This document shows positions 23,895 through 32,187 of a stretch of 64,000 bases of DNA, one piece after another (position 1 is the first letter of the stretch; every line of letters starts with the position of its first letter). Below the pieces are notes generated by a model. It searched no databases and had not been told where the DNA came from. It saw nothing but the letters and a program-made list of their open reading frames with translations. The position numbers and the translations under genes were made by a program. Source of the stretch: NORP23 sp050302475 (GTDB lineage Bacteria; Pseudomonadota; Alphaproteobacteria; Rhodobacterales; Rhodobacteraceae); the NCBI GenBank assembly GCA_050302475.1, contig JBNLBF010000004.1, positions 118,600-182,599 on the forward strand. The letters run 5' to 3'.

Positions 23895-25904
23895 ATGACT
23901 GCTTTTCCGCATCTTCTGGCGCCTCTCGACCTCGGCTTCACGACGCTGAAGAACCGGGTGCTGATGGGGTCGATGCACACCAATCTGGAAGAGTTGGGCG
24001 ACTGGAACCGCATCGCGACGTATTACGAGGCTCGCGCCGCAGGTGGTGTCGCCCTGATCGTCACGGGTGGCATGGCCCCAAACGAAGAAGGCGCCGTGTT
24101 CCCGGGGGCCGCGGGTTTGTTTTCTGATCAGGATATAGCCAATCACCGGCTGGTCACCGACCGCGTCCATGCCGCAGGTGGTAAAATCGCCATGCAGATC
24201 CTGCATGCGGGTCGATATGCCTATAGCCCCAAGGCAGTCGCGCCATCGGCCATCAAATCGCCGATCTCGCCCTTTCCGCCGAATGAGCTGGACGAGGGTG
24301 GGATCGAAAAGCAGATCGCCGATTTCGTAACCGCCGCCACCCGCGCCCGCGAGGCAGGCTATGACGGTGTCGAGATCATGGGGTCAGAAGGCTATTTCCT
24401 CAACGAATTCCTCGTTACCCATACCAACAGACGCACAGACCGCTGGGGCGGATCATACGAAAACCGCATGCGCCTGCCTGTCGAGGTCGTCCGTCGCGTC
24501 CGCGAGGCGGTGGGTAAGGATTTTATCATCATTTACCGCCTGTCGATGATCGACCTGATCCCAAACGGATCCACATGGGACGAAGTCGTCCAACTCGCCC
24601 AAGCTATTGAAAACGCTGGTGCTTCCATCCTCAACACCGGGATCGGCTGGCACGAAGCCCGCATCCCCACCATCGCCACCTCAGTCCCGCGAGCGGCCTT
24701 CACATGGGTCACGAAAAAACTGATGGGTGAGGTCACAATCCCCGTCATCACCTCCAACCGCATCAACACACCAGAGGTCGCCGAAACCGTGCTTGCTGAC
24801 GGGTGTGCCGACATGGTGTCGATGGCCCGCCCCTTCCTCGCCGACCCCGATTTTGTGAAGAAAGCCGCAGAAGGTCGCAGCGACGAAATCGCTCCGTGCA
24901 TCGCCTGCAATCAGGCCTGTCTGGATCACACGTTCGAGCTGAAAACCTCCACCTGTCTGGTCAATCCGCGCGCCTGTTACGAAACTGAAATCACCCTCGC
25001 CCCCGCGACGAAACCCAAATCCGTCGCTGTCGTCGGGGCTGGCCCCGCGGGCCTGTCCACCGCCATAGCCGCCGCCCAGCGCGGGCACAAAGTTACGCTA
25101 TACGAAGCGGCCGGCGAGATCGGCGGGCAGCTGAACCTCGCCAAACAGGTTCCGGGGAAGGAAGAGTTTCACACCCTCCTCGCCTATTACCGCCGAATGC
25201 TCGAAGTCCTACAAATAAGCGTTCAGCTAAATACCAACGTCACCGCCGACATGCTGACGGGGTATGACGAAGTGATCATCGCCACCGGCGTCACCCCGCG
25301 CGATCCGGGCATCCTAGGTCAAACGCAACCCCAAGTCCTGTCCTACATCGACGTCCTGCAAGGCGCAGCAGTCGGTGATCGTGTCGCCATCATCGGTGCG
25401 GGCGGAATTGGCTTTGATGTAGCGGAATACCTGACACAGCAGGGCGAAAGCGCGACGCTGAACCTGACCGACTGGCGTTCCGAATGGGGGGTGGGTGATC
25501 CGTCCGAGACCCCCGGCGGCCTAACAACTCCAACCCCCGATGCGCCTGCACGGCAGGTCACGCTATTGCAGCGCAAGGCAGAAAAACCGGGCAAACGTCT
25601 GGGCAAAACCACCGGATGGATTCACCGCGCGGCGCTGAAAGCCAAAGGTGTGAAGATGCTCAGCGGGGTCACGTATGACGAAATCACTCCACAGGGTCTG
25701 CGCATCACCCGCGACGGAAACACCGAAACACTTGAAGTGGACGCAATTATCCTCTGCGCTGGTCAGGAACCGAACCGTTCTCTGGCAGATGAACTTGCGG
25801 CTAAAGGGCTAACCGCACATGTGATCGGCGGTGCGGAAGTCGCGGCAGAGCTAGACGCCAAACGCGCCATCAATCAGGGCACGAGGCTGGCCGATAGCCT
25901 TTAG
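23895..25904 (+). CDS. fadH: 2,4-dienoyl-CoA reductase-like NADPH oxidoreductase (FadH type)
   Basis: FadH reduces 2,4-dienoyl-CoA during beta-oxidation of polyunsaturated fatty acids. This 669-residue protein has an N-terminal old-yellow-enzyme TIM barrel (LLAPLDLGFTTLKNRVLMGS, then RTDRWGGSYENRMRLP). The iron-sulfur block follows (CIACNQACLD, then the later cysteine in STCLVNPRA), with a C-terminal FAD/NAD(P)H region (VAVVGAGPAGLSTAIAAAQR, VAIIGAGGIGFDVAEYL). The start at 23895 matches the family N-terminus; a GTG at 23856 would add 13 residues. It overlaps the convergent protease gene by 4 bp. Another 2-enoate reductase-type substrate is possible. Confidence 0.92.
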   Translation: MTAFPHLLAPLDLGFTTLKNRVLMGSMHTNLEELGDWNRIATYYEARAAGGVALIVTGGMAPNEEGAVFPGAAGLFSDQDIANHRLVTDRVHAAGGKIAMQILHAGRYAYSPKAVAPSAIKSPISPFPPNELDEGGIEKQIADFVTAATRAREAGYDGVEIMGSEGYFLNEFLVTHTNRRTDRWGGSYENRMRLPVEVVRRVREAVGKDFIIIYRLSMIDLIPNGSTWDEVVQLAQAIENAGASILNTGIGWHEARIPTIATSVPRAAFTWVTKKLMGEVTIPVITSNRINTPEVAETVLADGCADMVSMARPFLADPDFVKKAAEGRSDEIAPCIACNQACLDHTFELKTSTCLVNPRACYETEITLAPATKPKSVAVVGAGPAGLSTAIAAAQRGHKVTLYEAAGEIGGQLNLAKQVPGKEEFHTLLAYYRRMLEVLQISVQLNTNVTADMLTGYDEVIIATGVTPRDPGILGQTQPQVLSYIDVLQGAAVGDRVAIIGAGGIGFDVAEYLTQQGESATLNLTDWRSEWGVGDPSETPGGLTTPTPDAPARQVTLLQRKAEKPGKRLGKTTGWIHRAALKAKGVKMLSGVTYDEITPQGLRITRDGNTETLEVDAIILCAGQEPNRSLADELAAKGLTAHVIGGAEVAAELDAKRAINQGTRLADSL

Positions 25905-27133
25905 GCGACAGCCACGCCATACCCCGTCTGCGCATTCCAGCGACCCCCGCCACTTGCCCCAGCAATCAATTGCGCCTTTAGTGTCGCAGAGTCCGATGTA
26001 TCACCGGCTCCGCGAAGCCCGGCCAGTAGGCCGGAGAACATTGCGCAGGCGGTGGATGTTCCCGTGTTCAGAATCGACGGATCCTCATCCTCGGCGAACC
26101 ACGACGGGGCGCACAGATTAGGTTTCTGGTTGGTGCCCGATCCATCCGCAAGCAAGCTTTCAGGCGCGGGCCCCTGCGAGGACATGCCAATCGCAACCCC
26201 GTCACCCCGGACCGCGCCGATGGTGAACACTTCTTCCAACCCGTTCGCGCCCCAAATCGACCGCCCATGGCCGCGATCATAGGCTCCGCTGAACCGCGCC
26301 GGATCAAACACACCGCTGTTGCCAGCAGCGAAAACCACGTCCACGTTGGGCATATCCGCCAACCGCAGAACCTGCCGGTTCAGCCGGTGCTGCCGGTCCG
26401 TAGCATAGCGGAAATGCGGAGAGTTATCGGCAAAACTGGTCGCCACCGCCCAGGCGTTACACAGGATCCAGTGATCATGTTGCGGGAAATTCGGATTGTT
26501 GCCAGCATTTTGAATCACCCGCCGAATTGCTCGTAAGGCGCCAACAACATCTGATGAGAACGCTTTCATATTGAACACACGTGGCGGCAGGATTGGGGCG
26601 TCATACAAAGTAACGCCCGGCGCGACGGACAGGATATTGCGGGCAATCATATTGCCATGCAGGTCTGCGTCGCGTTCATGAGGATCTATCATCCGCCCGA
26701 CCATGTCCGCGCTGACCCGGCTGTTGGACCAGCCGCCACCATAATGTCCCGGCCCTGCGATTGCCTCGATATAGTCGCGGTTGAACCCGGCATCGAGGAT
26801 GATAACCCCCACATCCGCCCCGTCCGACCCCGGTTGACCAACCAGTGCTTTTGCCCGGCGGCGGGTGGAAAATGTTGCGCCTGATCCGGCATGTTGCCCG
26901 GCATCTGTCAGCGTGATCGGCACATCCACATGTACGTCTTCCCCTGCAAGCTCCAGCGCCTTGGCATCCTCGACGCTCAGCTCGGTGACAAATTCCTCAG
27001 GCTCATCCTCCCCGACAGCATGTTCCGCACCATCAGTACTGACGAATCGCCAGGCTCCGGCGGGTTTCGCCGATTCCATGTGGTTACGACGCGACTTTTC
27101 AGTGATTTTCCCAAAAAAACGTGCGTTCTTCAT
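25901..27133 (-). CDS. S8 family serine protease (subtilisin-like)
   Basis: This 410-residue subtilase has all three catalytic residues in order: Asp in VGVIILDAGFN, His in DADLHGNMIARNI, and Ser in NTGTSTACAMFSG. The oxyanion asparagine lies in VVFAAGNSG. The first 100 residues are acidic and unlike known propeptides. I see no signal peptide or membrane segment, so the protease may act in the cytoplasm or leave by a non-Sec route. GAGGG precedes the ATG at 27133. It is divergent from the cyclase gene, with 135 bp between them. The substrate is unknown; protein maturation or a regulatory role is possible. Confidence 0.88.
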   Translation of the reverse strand: MKNARFFGKITEKSRRNHMESAKPAGAWRFVSTDGAEHAVGEDEPEEFVTELSVEDAKALELAGEDVHVDVPITLTDAGQHAGSGATFSTRRRAKALVGQPGSDGADVGVIILDAGFNRDYIEAIAGPGHYGGGWSNSRVSADMVGRMIDPHERDADLHGNMIARNILSVAPGVTLYDAPILPPRVFNMKAFSSDVVGALRAIRRVIQNAGNNPNFPQHDHWILCNAWAVATSFADNSPHFRYATDRQHRLNRQVLRLADMPNVDVVFAAGNSGVFDPARFSGAYDRGHGRSIWGANGLEEVFTIGAVRGDGVAIGMSSQGPAPESLLADGSGTNQKPNLCAPSWFAEDEDPSILNTGTSTACAMFSGLLAGLRGAGDTSDSATLKAQLIAGASGGGRWNAQTGYGVAVA

Positions 27134-27268
27134 TGACTAGCCCTCGCAAATTCTGAACCTTCGCTTGTGTAATTAGTAAACGGTTGGTGAAAAGTGGTAA
27201 ACCTCACAGACAGTGGGCGGTGACGCTGGGGTCAGGGCGCGTGCCCGGACTGGGACAGGAAGCTGAAT

Positions 27269-29023
27269 TTGGACAGTGTGCAACAGGATATTCCTATCTG
27301 CATCGTGTTTGCAGATATGGTCGGCTATTCCGCGATGACCGCGCGGAGCGAGTCCCAGACACACACAATGTGGATGGACTTCACCGAAAGCTGCCTGAAA
27401 CCTGTCGGGGCTGAACACAACGCCCGTATCATGCGCCTTTTGGGTGATGGTTGTCTGATCAGCTTCGAACACCCTTCAGAGGCGCTGAATTGGGCGCAGG
27501 GGGTGAGGGCGGCAATAATGTCGGACAGGGCCAAAACTTCGCCTCGCTGGCCGGGAATATCAATGCGGTTCGGACTGCACTACTGTGACGTGATCCACGA
27601 TAATGCTGAGGTTTACGGCGATGGCGTAAACACCGCCAAACGTTTGCAGGAACGCGCACAGGCCGATGGCATTCTGCTGACCGACAGCGTTCATGAACAG
27701 CTCGACGCCGAACCGGGCGAATTTCGCTTCCTCGGCACGTTATCCTTCAAAAACCTTGAACAGACCGTCCCGACTTACGAGGTTATCTTCGCCGACGCCG
27801 ATCCCGTGCGACGTGACAGCGGCAGCGAACTGCCCAGCATCGCCGTTTTGCCTTTCAGAAATCTGACAAATAACGACGAATATGACTATTTCGCCGAAGG
27901 AGTCATAGACGACATCATCTTTTCGCTGTCAGGGCTGAAGGAACTCCATGTCATTTCCCGCGGCTCCACTGTGGCATTTGCAAAGAAAACCATCGACCCG
28001 CGCGACGCCGCCCGGCTTCTGTCAGTGCGCTATATCCTGCAGGGTTCAATCCGTTCCGTCGGCGAAATCGTGCGCCTTTCTGTATCTTTCGAAGATGCCC
28101 AAACCGGAGAGACGATATTCGGCGAGAAATGTGAGTTTCCTCACAGAGAGCTGTTCGACATCCAAGACAATATCGTTCGTAAGATCGTCTCTCGCGTGGC
28201 ACCCAATGTCCGCGCACTGGAACTGGAGGGCGCGTTGCGCAAACCGGCAGGCAATTTCACAGCCTATCAATGCACGCTAAGGGCGTTAGACCTTATGCGT
28301 ACGCTCAACCGTGAGGATTTCCTGAAGGCCAAAGAGCATCTGGACCGCGCGATGGAGCTTGATCCGGATTTCGTATTGCCAATTGCGTGGGCGGTTCGTT
28401 GGCATACGATCAATATCGGCCAGCATTGGAGTAATAATCGCATTGCCGATATCGAAGCAACCCGCGCACTTGCCGCCAAAGCCGTCAATATTGACCGCCA
28501 GAATCCGCTGGCATTAGCCGCATACGGCCACGTGAAATCCTATCTGGAACGCGACTATACAACGGCAATGGTTTATTTCGACCGCGCCCGTCAGGTTGGA
28601 CCCAGCCATGCCATTGTCTGGATTCTGTCCAGCGCAACACTTGCCTATCTTGGTAATGGAGATGAGGCCGTGCAGCACGCCCATCGCGGGTTGGAACTGT
28701 CCCCGAATGATTACGAACTGACCCAGTTCTATTCATTCCTCTGTTTCGCACATTATTGTAATCGCGATTACGAAGAAGCCTATACCTGGGCGAAACTGTC
28801 AGAATCCGAAAACCCCTATTTCTTCTCCACTACGATCCTCCAGATCGCGTGCAGCACAGCTTTGGGACTGAAAGATAAAACTAAGGAACATGTGAAAAGC
28901 CTGCTTGCTTTTGATCCGACATTTACTGTCGCGAAACACATGAAAACATGTCCGATACAGGACGAGGCGTTCAGGGAATCCTATTTCGGACACCTAAGCC
29001 AGTCCTCATTGCCACAAGAATAA
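27269..29023 (+). CDS. Class III adenylate/guanylate cyclase with TolB-like and TPR regions
   Basis: This 584-residue protein has three parts. Residues 10-170 are a class III cyclase domain with both metal aspartates (IVFADMVGYSAMT and LLGDGCLISFEHP) and the VYGDGVNTAKRLQ transition-state Asn/Arg, so it should be active. Residues 190-320 are a TolB-like domain (SIAVLPFRNLTNN onwards), and residues 330-560 are TPR repeats (ERDYTTAMVYFDRARQVGP and neighbours). No membrane span is evident. The TTG start lies 8 bp after AGGA. A Crp-type regulator is encoded two genes away, so cAMP is the likely product; cGMP cannot be excluded. Confidence 0.88.
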   Translation: MDSVQQDIPICIVFADMVGYSAMTARSESQTHTMWMDFTESCLKPVGAEHNARIMRLLGDGCLISFEHPSEALNWAQGVRAAIMSDRAKTSPRWPGISMRFGLHYCDVIHDNAEVYGDGVNTAKRLQERAQADGILLTDSVHEQLDAEPGEFRFLGTLSFKNLEQTVPTYEVIFADADPVRRDSGSELPSIAVLPFRNLTNNDEYDYFAEGVIDDIIFSLSGLKELHVISRGSTVAFAKKTIDPRDAARLLSVRYILQGSIRSVGEIVRLSVSFEDAQTGETIFGEKCEFPHRELFDIQDNIVRKIVSRVAPNVRALELEGALRKPAGNFTAYQCTLRALDLMRTLNREDFLKAKEHLDRAMELDPDFVLPIAWAVRWHTINIGQHWSNNRIADIEATRALAAKAVNIDRQNPLALAAYGHVKSYLERDYTTAMVYFDRARQVGPSHAIVWILSSATLAYLGNGDEAVQHAHRGLELSPNDYELTQFYSFLCFAHYCNRDYEEAYTWAKLSESENPYFFSTTILQIACSTALGLKDKTKEHVKSLLAFDPTFTVAKHMKTCPIQDEAFRESYFGHLSQSSLPQE

Positions 29024-29041
29024 ATATCAGCGAGGGAAAAC

Positions 29042-30040
29042 ATGCCAAGTCTTGTCGAAAAACAGAATGTTGTAAATGTCGTGAACGTGGTCGATTCCGC
29101 CAACGTGGTGGATTCTTCAAACGTTGTTGGTGGGGGTGGCGCCGGAGGTGGGGCAACCACGTTCCGTCATATTGGTATTTCACCGGACTATGACGCGGTA
29201 GAGGCCGACACAGGCGGACTGTCCGCATGGCCCGGCAATCAATGGCCCTCTGTGACACCGGTCGTGAAAGCCTCCGACAGTGACCACTATGCGCCGCTTC
29301 ATGAGATATATCAGAATTTCACTGACCCGATGCCAGAATTTACCACCAATCATTGGTCACCGCAGAATTTTTCAGCCGCCTTTCTGGCAGCTCAGGATGG
29401 ACTGGTCCCATCCCCAACAGATACAGCTGACGACGGCGACCTGATCGTTGGTCCTTTCCCGACCGGTGCCGCGCTGGATGCCGAACTTGAAGAGCTTGTC
29501 GCCCTGATGGAATACCGTCCCGCAGTCATGTCGGAAGCGCTAAGCCAGGCTGTAGCGATTGACGGGTATTATACCGGCATTCTGCCGTTCAACCGGTTCA
29601 CCCATCCCGCCACAACCCGCCTGTTTTCCGTCGCTCTCGACCTCGCCACCAGCGCCGTCATGCGGTTTAAATTCCATTATCAGCGTCCGCGCCCGAACCA
29701 GCTTTGCCCGGCACTGATGCCACCAATCGCCAACCCGCAGCACGCCGCTTACCCGTCGGGACATTCAACGCAGGCGCATCTGATAGCGCATATCATGACG
29801 GAAACCGTCGGCGCCCGGGCCAACACGCAGCACATCAAGCATGGGACCACCGACCCGATCACCCGCAACCCCTATTTCGACATGGCCGAACGTATCGCCC
29901 GCAACCGCGAGGTACTGGGGCTGCATTATCGCAGTGACTCGATGGCGGGAATGCGGCTCGCGGCGGAATTGTTCCGTCGTCTGAAGGCTAACGCCGACTT
30001 CAATGCCGAGCTGAATATTGCACAGGTGGAGTGGGGTTAA
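29042..30040 (+). CDS. PAP2 / vanadium haloperoxidase-type protein
   Basis: This 332-residue protein carries the full acid-phosphatase/haloperoxidase signature: K-x6-RP in FKFHYQRPRPNQL, PSGH in AAYPSGHSTQ and R-x5-H-x3-D in NREVLGLHYRSD. It could therefore be a phosphatase or a vanadium-dependent haloperoxidase; the lack of membrane helices fits the second or a soluble phosphatase. The N-terminus is unusual: five NVV units (residues 9-29) followed by a glycine run. There is no classical signal peptide. It starts 18 bp after the cyclase stop and so is probably co-transcribed with it. It ends 3 bp from the convergent Crp-type gene. Confidence 0.85.
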   Translation: MPSLVEKQNVVNVVNVVDSANVVDSSNVVGGGGAGGGATTFRHIGISPDYDAVEADTGGLSAWPGNQWPSVTPVVKASDSDHYAPLHEIYQNFTDPMPEFTTNHWSPQNFSAAFLAAQDGLVPSPTDTADDGDLIVGPFPTGAALDAELEELVALMEYRPAVMSEALSQAVAIDGYYTGILPFNRFTHPATTRLFSVALDLATSAVMRFKFHYQRPRPNQLCPALMPPIANPQHAAYPSGHSTQAHLIAHIMTETVGARANTQHIKHGTTDPITRNPYFDMAERIARNREVLGLHYRSDSMAGMRLAAELFRRLKANADFNAELNIAQVEWG

Positions 30041-30043
30041 GGC

Positions 30044-30724
30044 CTAAGCCTCCGCCAGAACAATCTCTCGTAGGCGGGGTACATTCAACACAGACAGCTT
30101 CTGCCGACCGGTTTCCACGATCCCGGCGGCAGCCAGCGCCGACATCTCGCGGCTGACGGCTTCACGATGAGTCGACAGGCGTGTCGACAATTCGTAATGC
30201 GACGGCGCCGGGTTGATCGAAACGCTGGGGGCGCCGGCATCTGCCGCTTCAGCCAATCGCAGCAACTCCGCACAGATCCGGTGACGTACGCTCATCGTGG
30301 TGTATTCGTAAATCCGTTCTGTCAGCTTGCGGTTTTTCGCAATCAGATGTTCGGACAGCTTCAGGCCCAGACCGGGAACTGTTGCAACAAGGTCACGGAA
30401 CTGCTTTCCGATCAGGCTGGCGATAACACTCGACTCAACCGTTTGAACGAAGGCAGAGCGCGGCTGACCATCGATCGCAGAGAATTCACCGAACAGGTCT
30501 CCGGCTGATATTTCGGAATATGTGACCTCTTTCCCCTCGCCAGAGAAGCTTTTGACAGCCACCCGGCCGGAGACAACGAAAAACACCGAATCCGAGTTAT
30601 CTTCTGCAGATAAAACAGTTTTTCCGCGCGGCAGGTCGATCCAATCGCACATTTGCGCAATTGCTTCACGCTGCTCATCGCCGATGTCGCGAAACAGCGA
30701 AACCTTTTCTAGACTGTGACGCAT
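30044..30724 (-). CDS. Crp/Fnr family transcriptional regulator
   Basis: This 226-residue regulator has an N-terminal cyclic-nucleotide-binding beta roll (residues 20-120). The phosphate-binding cassette LFGEFSAIDGQPRSAFV keeps the Gly-Glu and Arg-Ser-Ala residues that bind cAMP in Crp. A dimerisation helix and a winged HTH follow (HYELSTRLSTHREAVSREMSALAAAG). No Fnr-type cysteine cluster is present, so it is Crp-like and not an oxygen sensor. The ATG at 30724 is chosen because GGGGGA lies 6 bp upstream. A consensus Crp box centred about 80 bp upstream suggests autoregulation, and a class III cyclase is encoded next door. Confidence 0.9.
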   Translation of the reverse strand: MRHSLEKVSLFRDIGDEQREAIAQMCDWIDLPRGKTVLSAEDNSDSVFFVVSGRVAVKSFSGEGKEVTYSEISAGDLFGEFSAIDGQPRSAFVQTVESSVIASLIGKQFRDLVATVPGLGLKLSEHLIAKNRKLTERIYEYTTMSVRHRICAELLRLAEAADAGAPSVSINPAPSHYELSTRLSTHREAVSREMSALAAAGIVETGRQKLSVLNVPRLREIVLAEA

Positions 30725-30795
30725 ACTCAATCCCCCAAGGTTGACGCCTCGTCATCTTTCTGCCGCGAGATATTGCAAATTGCAAATCTTTTGGC

Positions 30796-30811
30796 TGTGA
30801 GATTTCTCACA
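30796..30811. promoter_or_regulatory. Perfect Crp-type operator (TGTGA-N6-TCACA)
   Basis: TGTGAGATTTCTCACA is an exact match to the Crp half-site consensus with the canonical 6-base spacer; the inner bases extend the dyad. It lies upstream of the Crp-type gene (minus) and upstream of the structured region (plus). A CAATAT at 30770-30775 on the minus strand puts the box near -41, and TATAGA at 30836-30841 on the plus strand puts it near -44. Both are compatible with class II activation, which is an inference from spacing. Confidence 0.75.
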
Positions 30812-30845
30812 TACGAATTTATTCGTTTATCAAATTATAGACCTA

Positions 30846-31168
30846 GCGAGAATAAACGGGAACCCAGGGATGACGATTTTCAACGGCTACGGCTGACCAG
30901 ATATCCGGCGGACAACAGTTGTGTAACCAGTGAGCGAGACCTCCGGGAACCTTATGTCCACGAGGTTCCCGGTATACTCCGAGCCGCCATCCCTCCCCTT
31001 TCGCAAAATTTTCCGGCCAGTTTCGTGGGGTTACTGGCCGGAGCATGGTCGCACCTCACCGTATTTACTCCGTCGGCGGGGGCGACCATGCACGGAACGG
31101 ATGGCGGCCCGTGCTTGCATTTCGTCGCCCATAGTAGGGGTGGGATTTTCCCACCCCTTATTTATTTC
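30846..31168 (+). ncRNA. Candidate structured noncoding RNA, family not recognised
   Basis: There is no credible gene in this 320-bp stretch, yet it holds several perfect inverted repeats. CCGGGAACC (30943-30951) pairs with 30964-30972. A 10-bp outer stem, GCCGCCATCC (30983-30992) with 31099-31108, encloses a 9-bp stem (31012-31020 with 31034-31042) and a 10-bp stem (31043-31052 with 31082-31091), forming a three-way junction. GCACGG (31090-31095) can also pair with CCGTGC (31109-31114), which would make a pseudoknot stacked on the outer stem. A terminator follows at 31136. No RNase P, tmRNA, SRP or 6S signature was found. Strand, ends and transcription are inferred. Confidence 0.5.
31136..31168 (+). 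terminator. Plus-strand terminator before the VOC gene
   Basis: A 10-bp stem AGGGGTGGGA / TCCCACCCCT closes a TTT loop and is followed on the plus strand by TTATTTATTT. On the minus strand no U tract follows, so it mainly terminates plus-strand transcription although the gene beside it is on the minus strand. Confidence 0.7.
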
Positions 31169-31521
31169 GGCTCCCAAAGCTCGATCTTGTTGCCTTCGGG
31201 GTCGATGACCCAGGCGAACAGCCCGTTGGGGTAAGCCTCCGGCGAACGTTCTACAGAATTTCCATTGGCTTCCAGCTGCGCGACCATCGCATCCATGTTC
31301 TGCACCCGAAAGTTCACCATGAAGGCTTTGCCCGCGCCGAAATATTCTGTGTCTTCGGGAAATGGCGCGAATACGCAGGTCCCCGCACTGGTTTCCCAAG
31401 CTTTTGCGTCATAATCCTGCGGAACCTCGTCCACGCCCAGATTGTCGCGATACCAACGCGCCAGCGCCGCCGGGTCCTTGGCGCGGAAAAACACGCCCCC
31501 GATACCGTCAACTTTTTCCAT
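31162..31521 (-). CDS. VOC/glyoxalase family protein
   Basis: This is a 119-residue vicinal-oxygen-chelate fold protein. The two beta-alpha-beta-beta-beta modules start at GVFFRAKDPAALARWYRDNLG and AFMVNFRVQNMDAMVAQLEA, and it ends in the typical WVIDPEGNKIELWEPK strand with the metal-binding glutamate. It could be a lyase, isomerase or resistance enzyme; the sequence does not decide. It is monocistronic or the last gene after the membrane-protein gene 9 bp upstream. Its stop codon lies next to a terminator that points the other way. Confidence 0.88.
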   Translation of the reverse strand: MEKVDGIGGVFFRAKDPAALARWYRDNLGVDEVPQDYDAKAWETSAGTCVFAPFPEDTEYFGAGKAFMVNFRVQNMDAMVAQLEANGNSVERSPEAYPNGLFAWVIDPEGNKIELWEPK

Positions 31522-31530
31522 AAATGCCCC

Positions 31531-32187
31531 CTATCCTAAAAAATCAGACCCCAACGCTAACACCAAAGCCGGGACAGGTGAAACGCCAATCGCAATCGCC
31601 AGAAAGGTAAGCGGGAAGCGGAACAATCGGCTGGCACCAGCCATAAACGCGATCCCCCCACCGCCACCGATCACTGTATTGCCGGGAATGTTAATTGCCA
31701 CCGCCACCGCCAAATACCGGTTGCGCAGCAAGAACGGGACAATTCGATCCGGCGCACGGGCGGTCAGCATTGCCATACGATCCTTCACCGGTTTTTGCAT
31801 CATGTCCTTCAGCGCCGCACTGATCCGCGTCAGCCCCAGAAAATCGAAACAACCGCATATGATCCGTTCCGGCACAAGCCGCCCGGTGGCAAAGCCAAGG
31901 CTCAACCCGCAGACAGTTGAGATATAAACCGGCAAGGCCATACTCGCCCCGAACATCATCATCAGGCCAAGGCCGATTTCCACACCCGGCACAAACGGCA
32001 CCGCGATCAAAAGCGCATAAAGCACAATCGCTGCCGCCGTCATGCCAAAGATCAGCCCGCGATTTTCGTCGGTGATTTCCATTTTCAGTTTGCTTGTCAG
32101 CCAGTCGCCGATCTGGTTCGCCAGATACGCAAACGCGATCAGCACCAGCAGGCACAGACCGATACGCAGCACCGTGCGGGTGCTCAC
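31531..32187 (-). CDS. Multi-span membrane protein, possible VTT/DedA-like
   Basis: This 218-residue protein has about five hydrophobic segments. The central PFVPGVEIGLGLMMMFGA and the later VAINIPGNTVIGGGGGIAFMAG resemble the re-entrant proline/glycine loops of VTT (DedA/TMEM64) proteins, which in other bacteria move lipids, but the match is partial. A glycine run (GGGGG) is unusual. It sits between pip, 1 bp away, and the VOC gene, so the three are probably co-transcribed. I am sure of the membrane protein call and unsure of the family. Confidence 0.65.
   Translation of the reverse strand: MSTRTVLRIGLCLLVLIAFAYLANQIGDWLTSKLKMEITDENRGLIFGMTAAAIVLYALLIAVPFVPGVEIGLGLMMMFGASMALPVYISTVCGLSLGFATGRLVPERIICGCFDFLGLTRISAALKDMMQKPVKDRMAMLTARAPDRIVPFLLRNRYLAVAVAINIPGNTVIGGGGGIAFMAGASRLFRFPLTFLAIAIGVSPVPALVLALGSDFLG

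Noticed and set aside
30846..31168. Known RNA families for the structured region
   Set aside because: I looked for the RNase P conserved core, the tmRNA resume/tag sequence and acceptor ends, the SRP GGAAGCAG motif and 6S architecture. None was visible, so no family name is given.
30716..31234. A 172-residue frame over the structured region
   Set aside because: It overlaps the Crp start and VOC gene, has no domain or proper ribosome site, and the region's signal is in inverted repeats. A short ATG-to-stop frame at 30870-30896 (8 codons) was noted but is not convincing.
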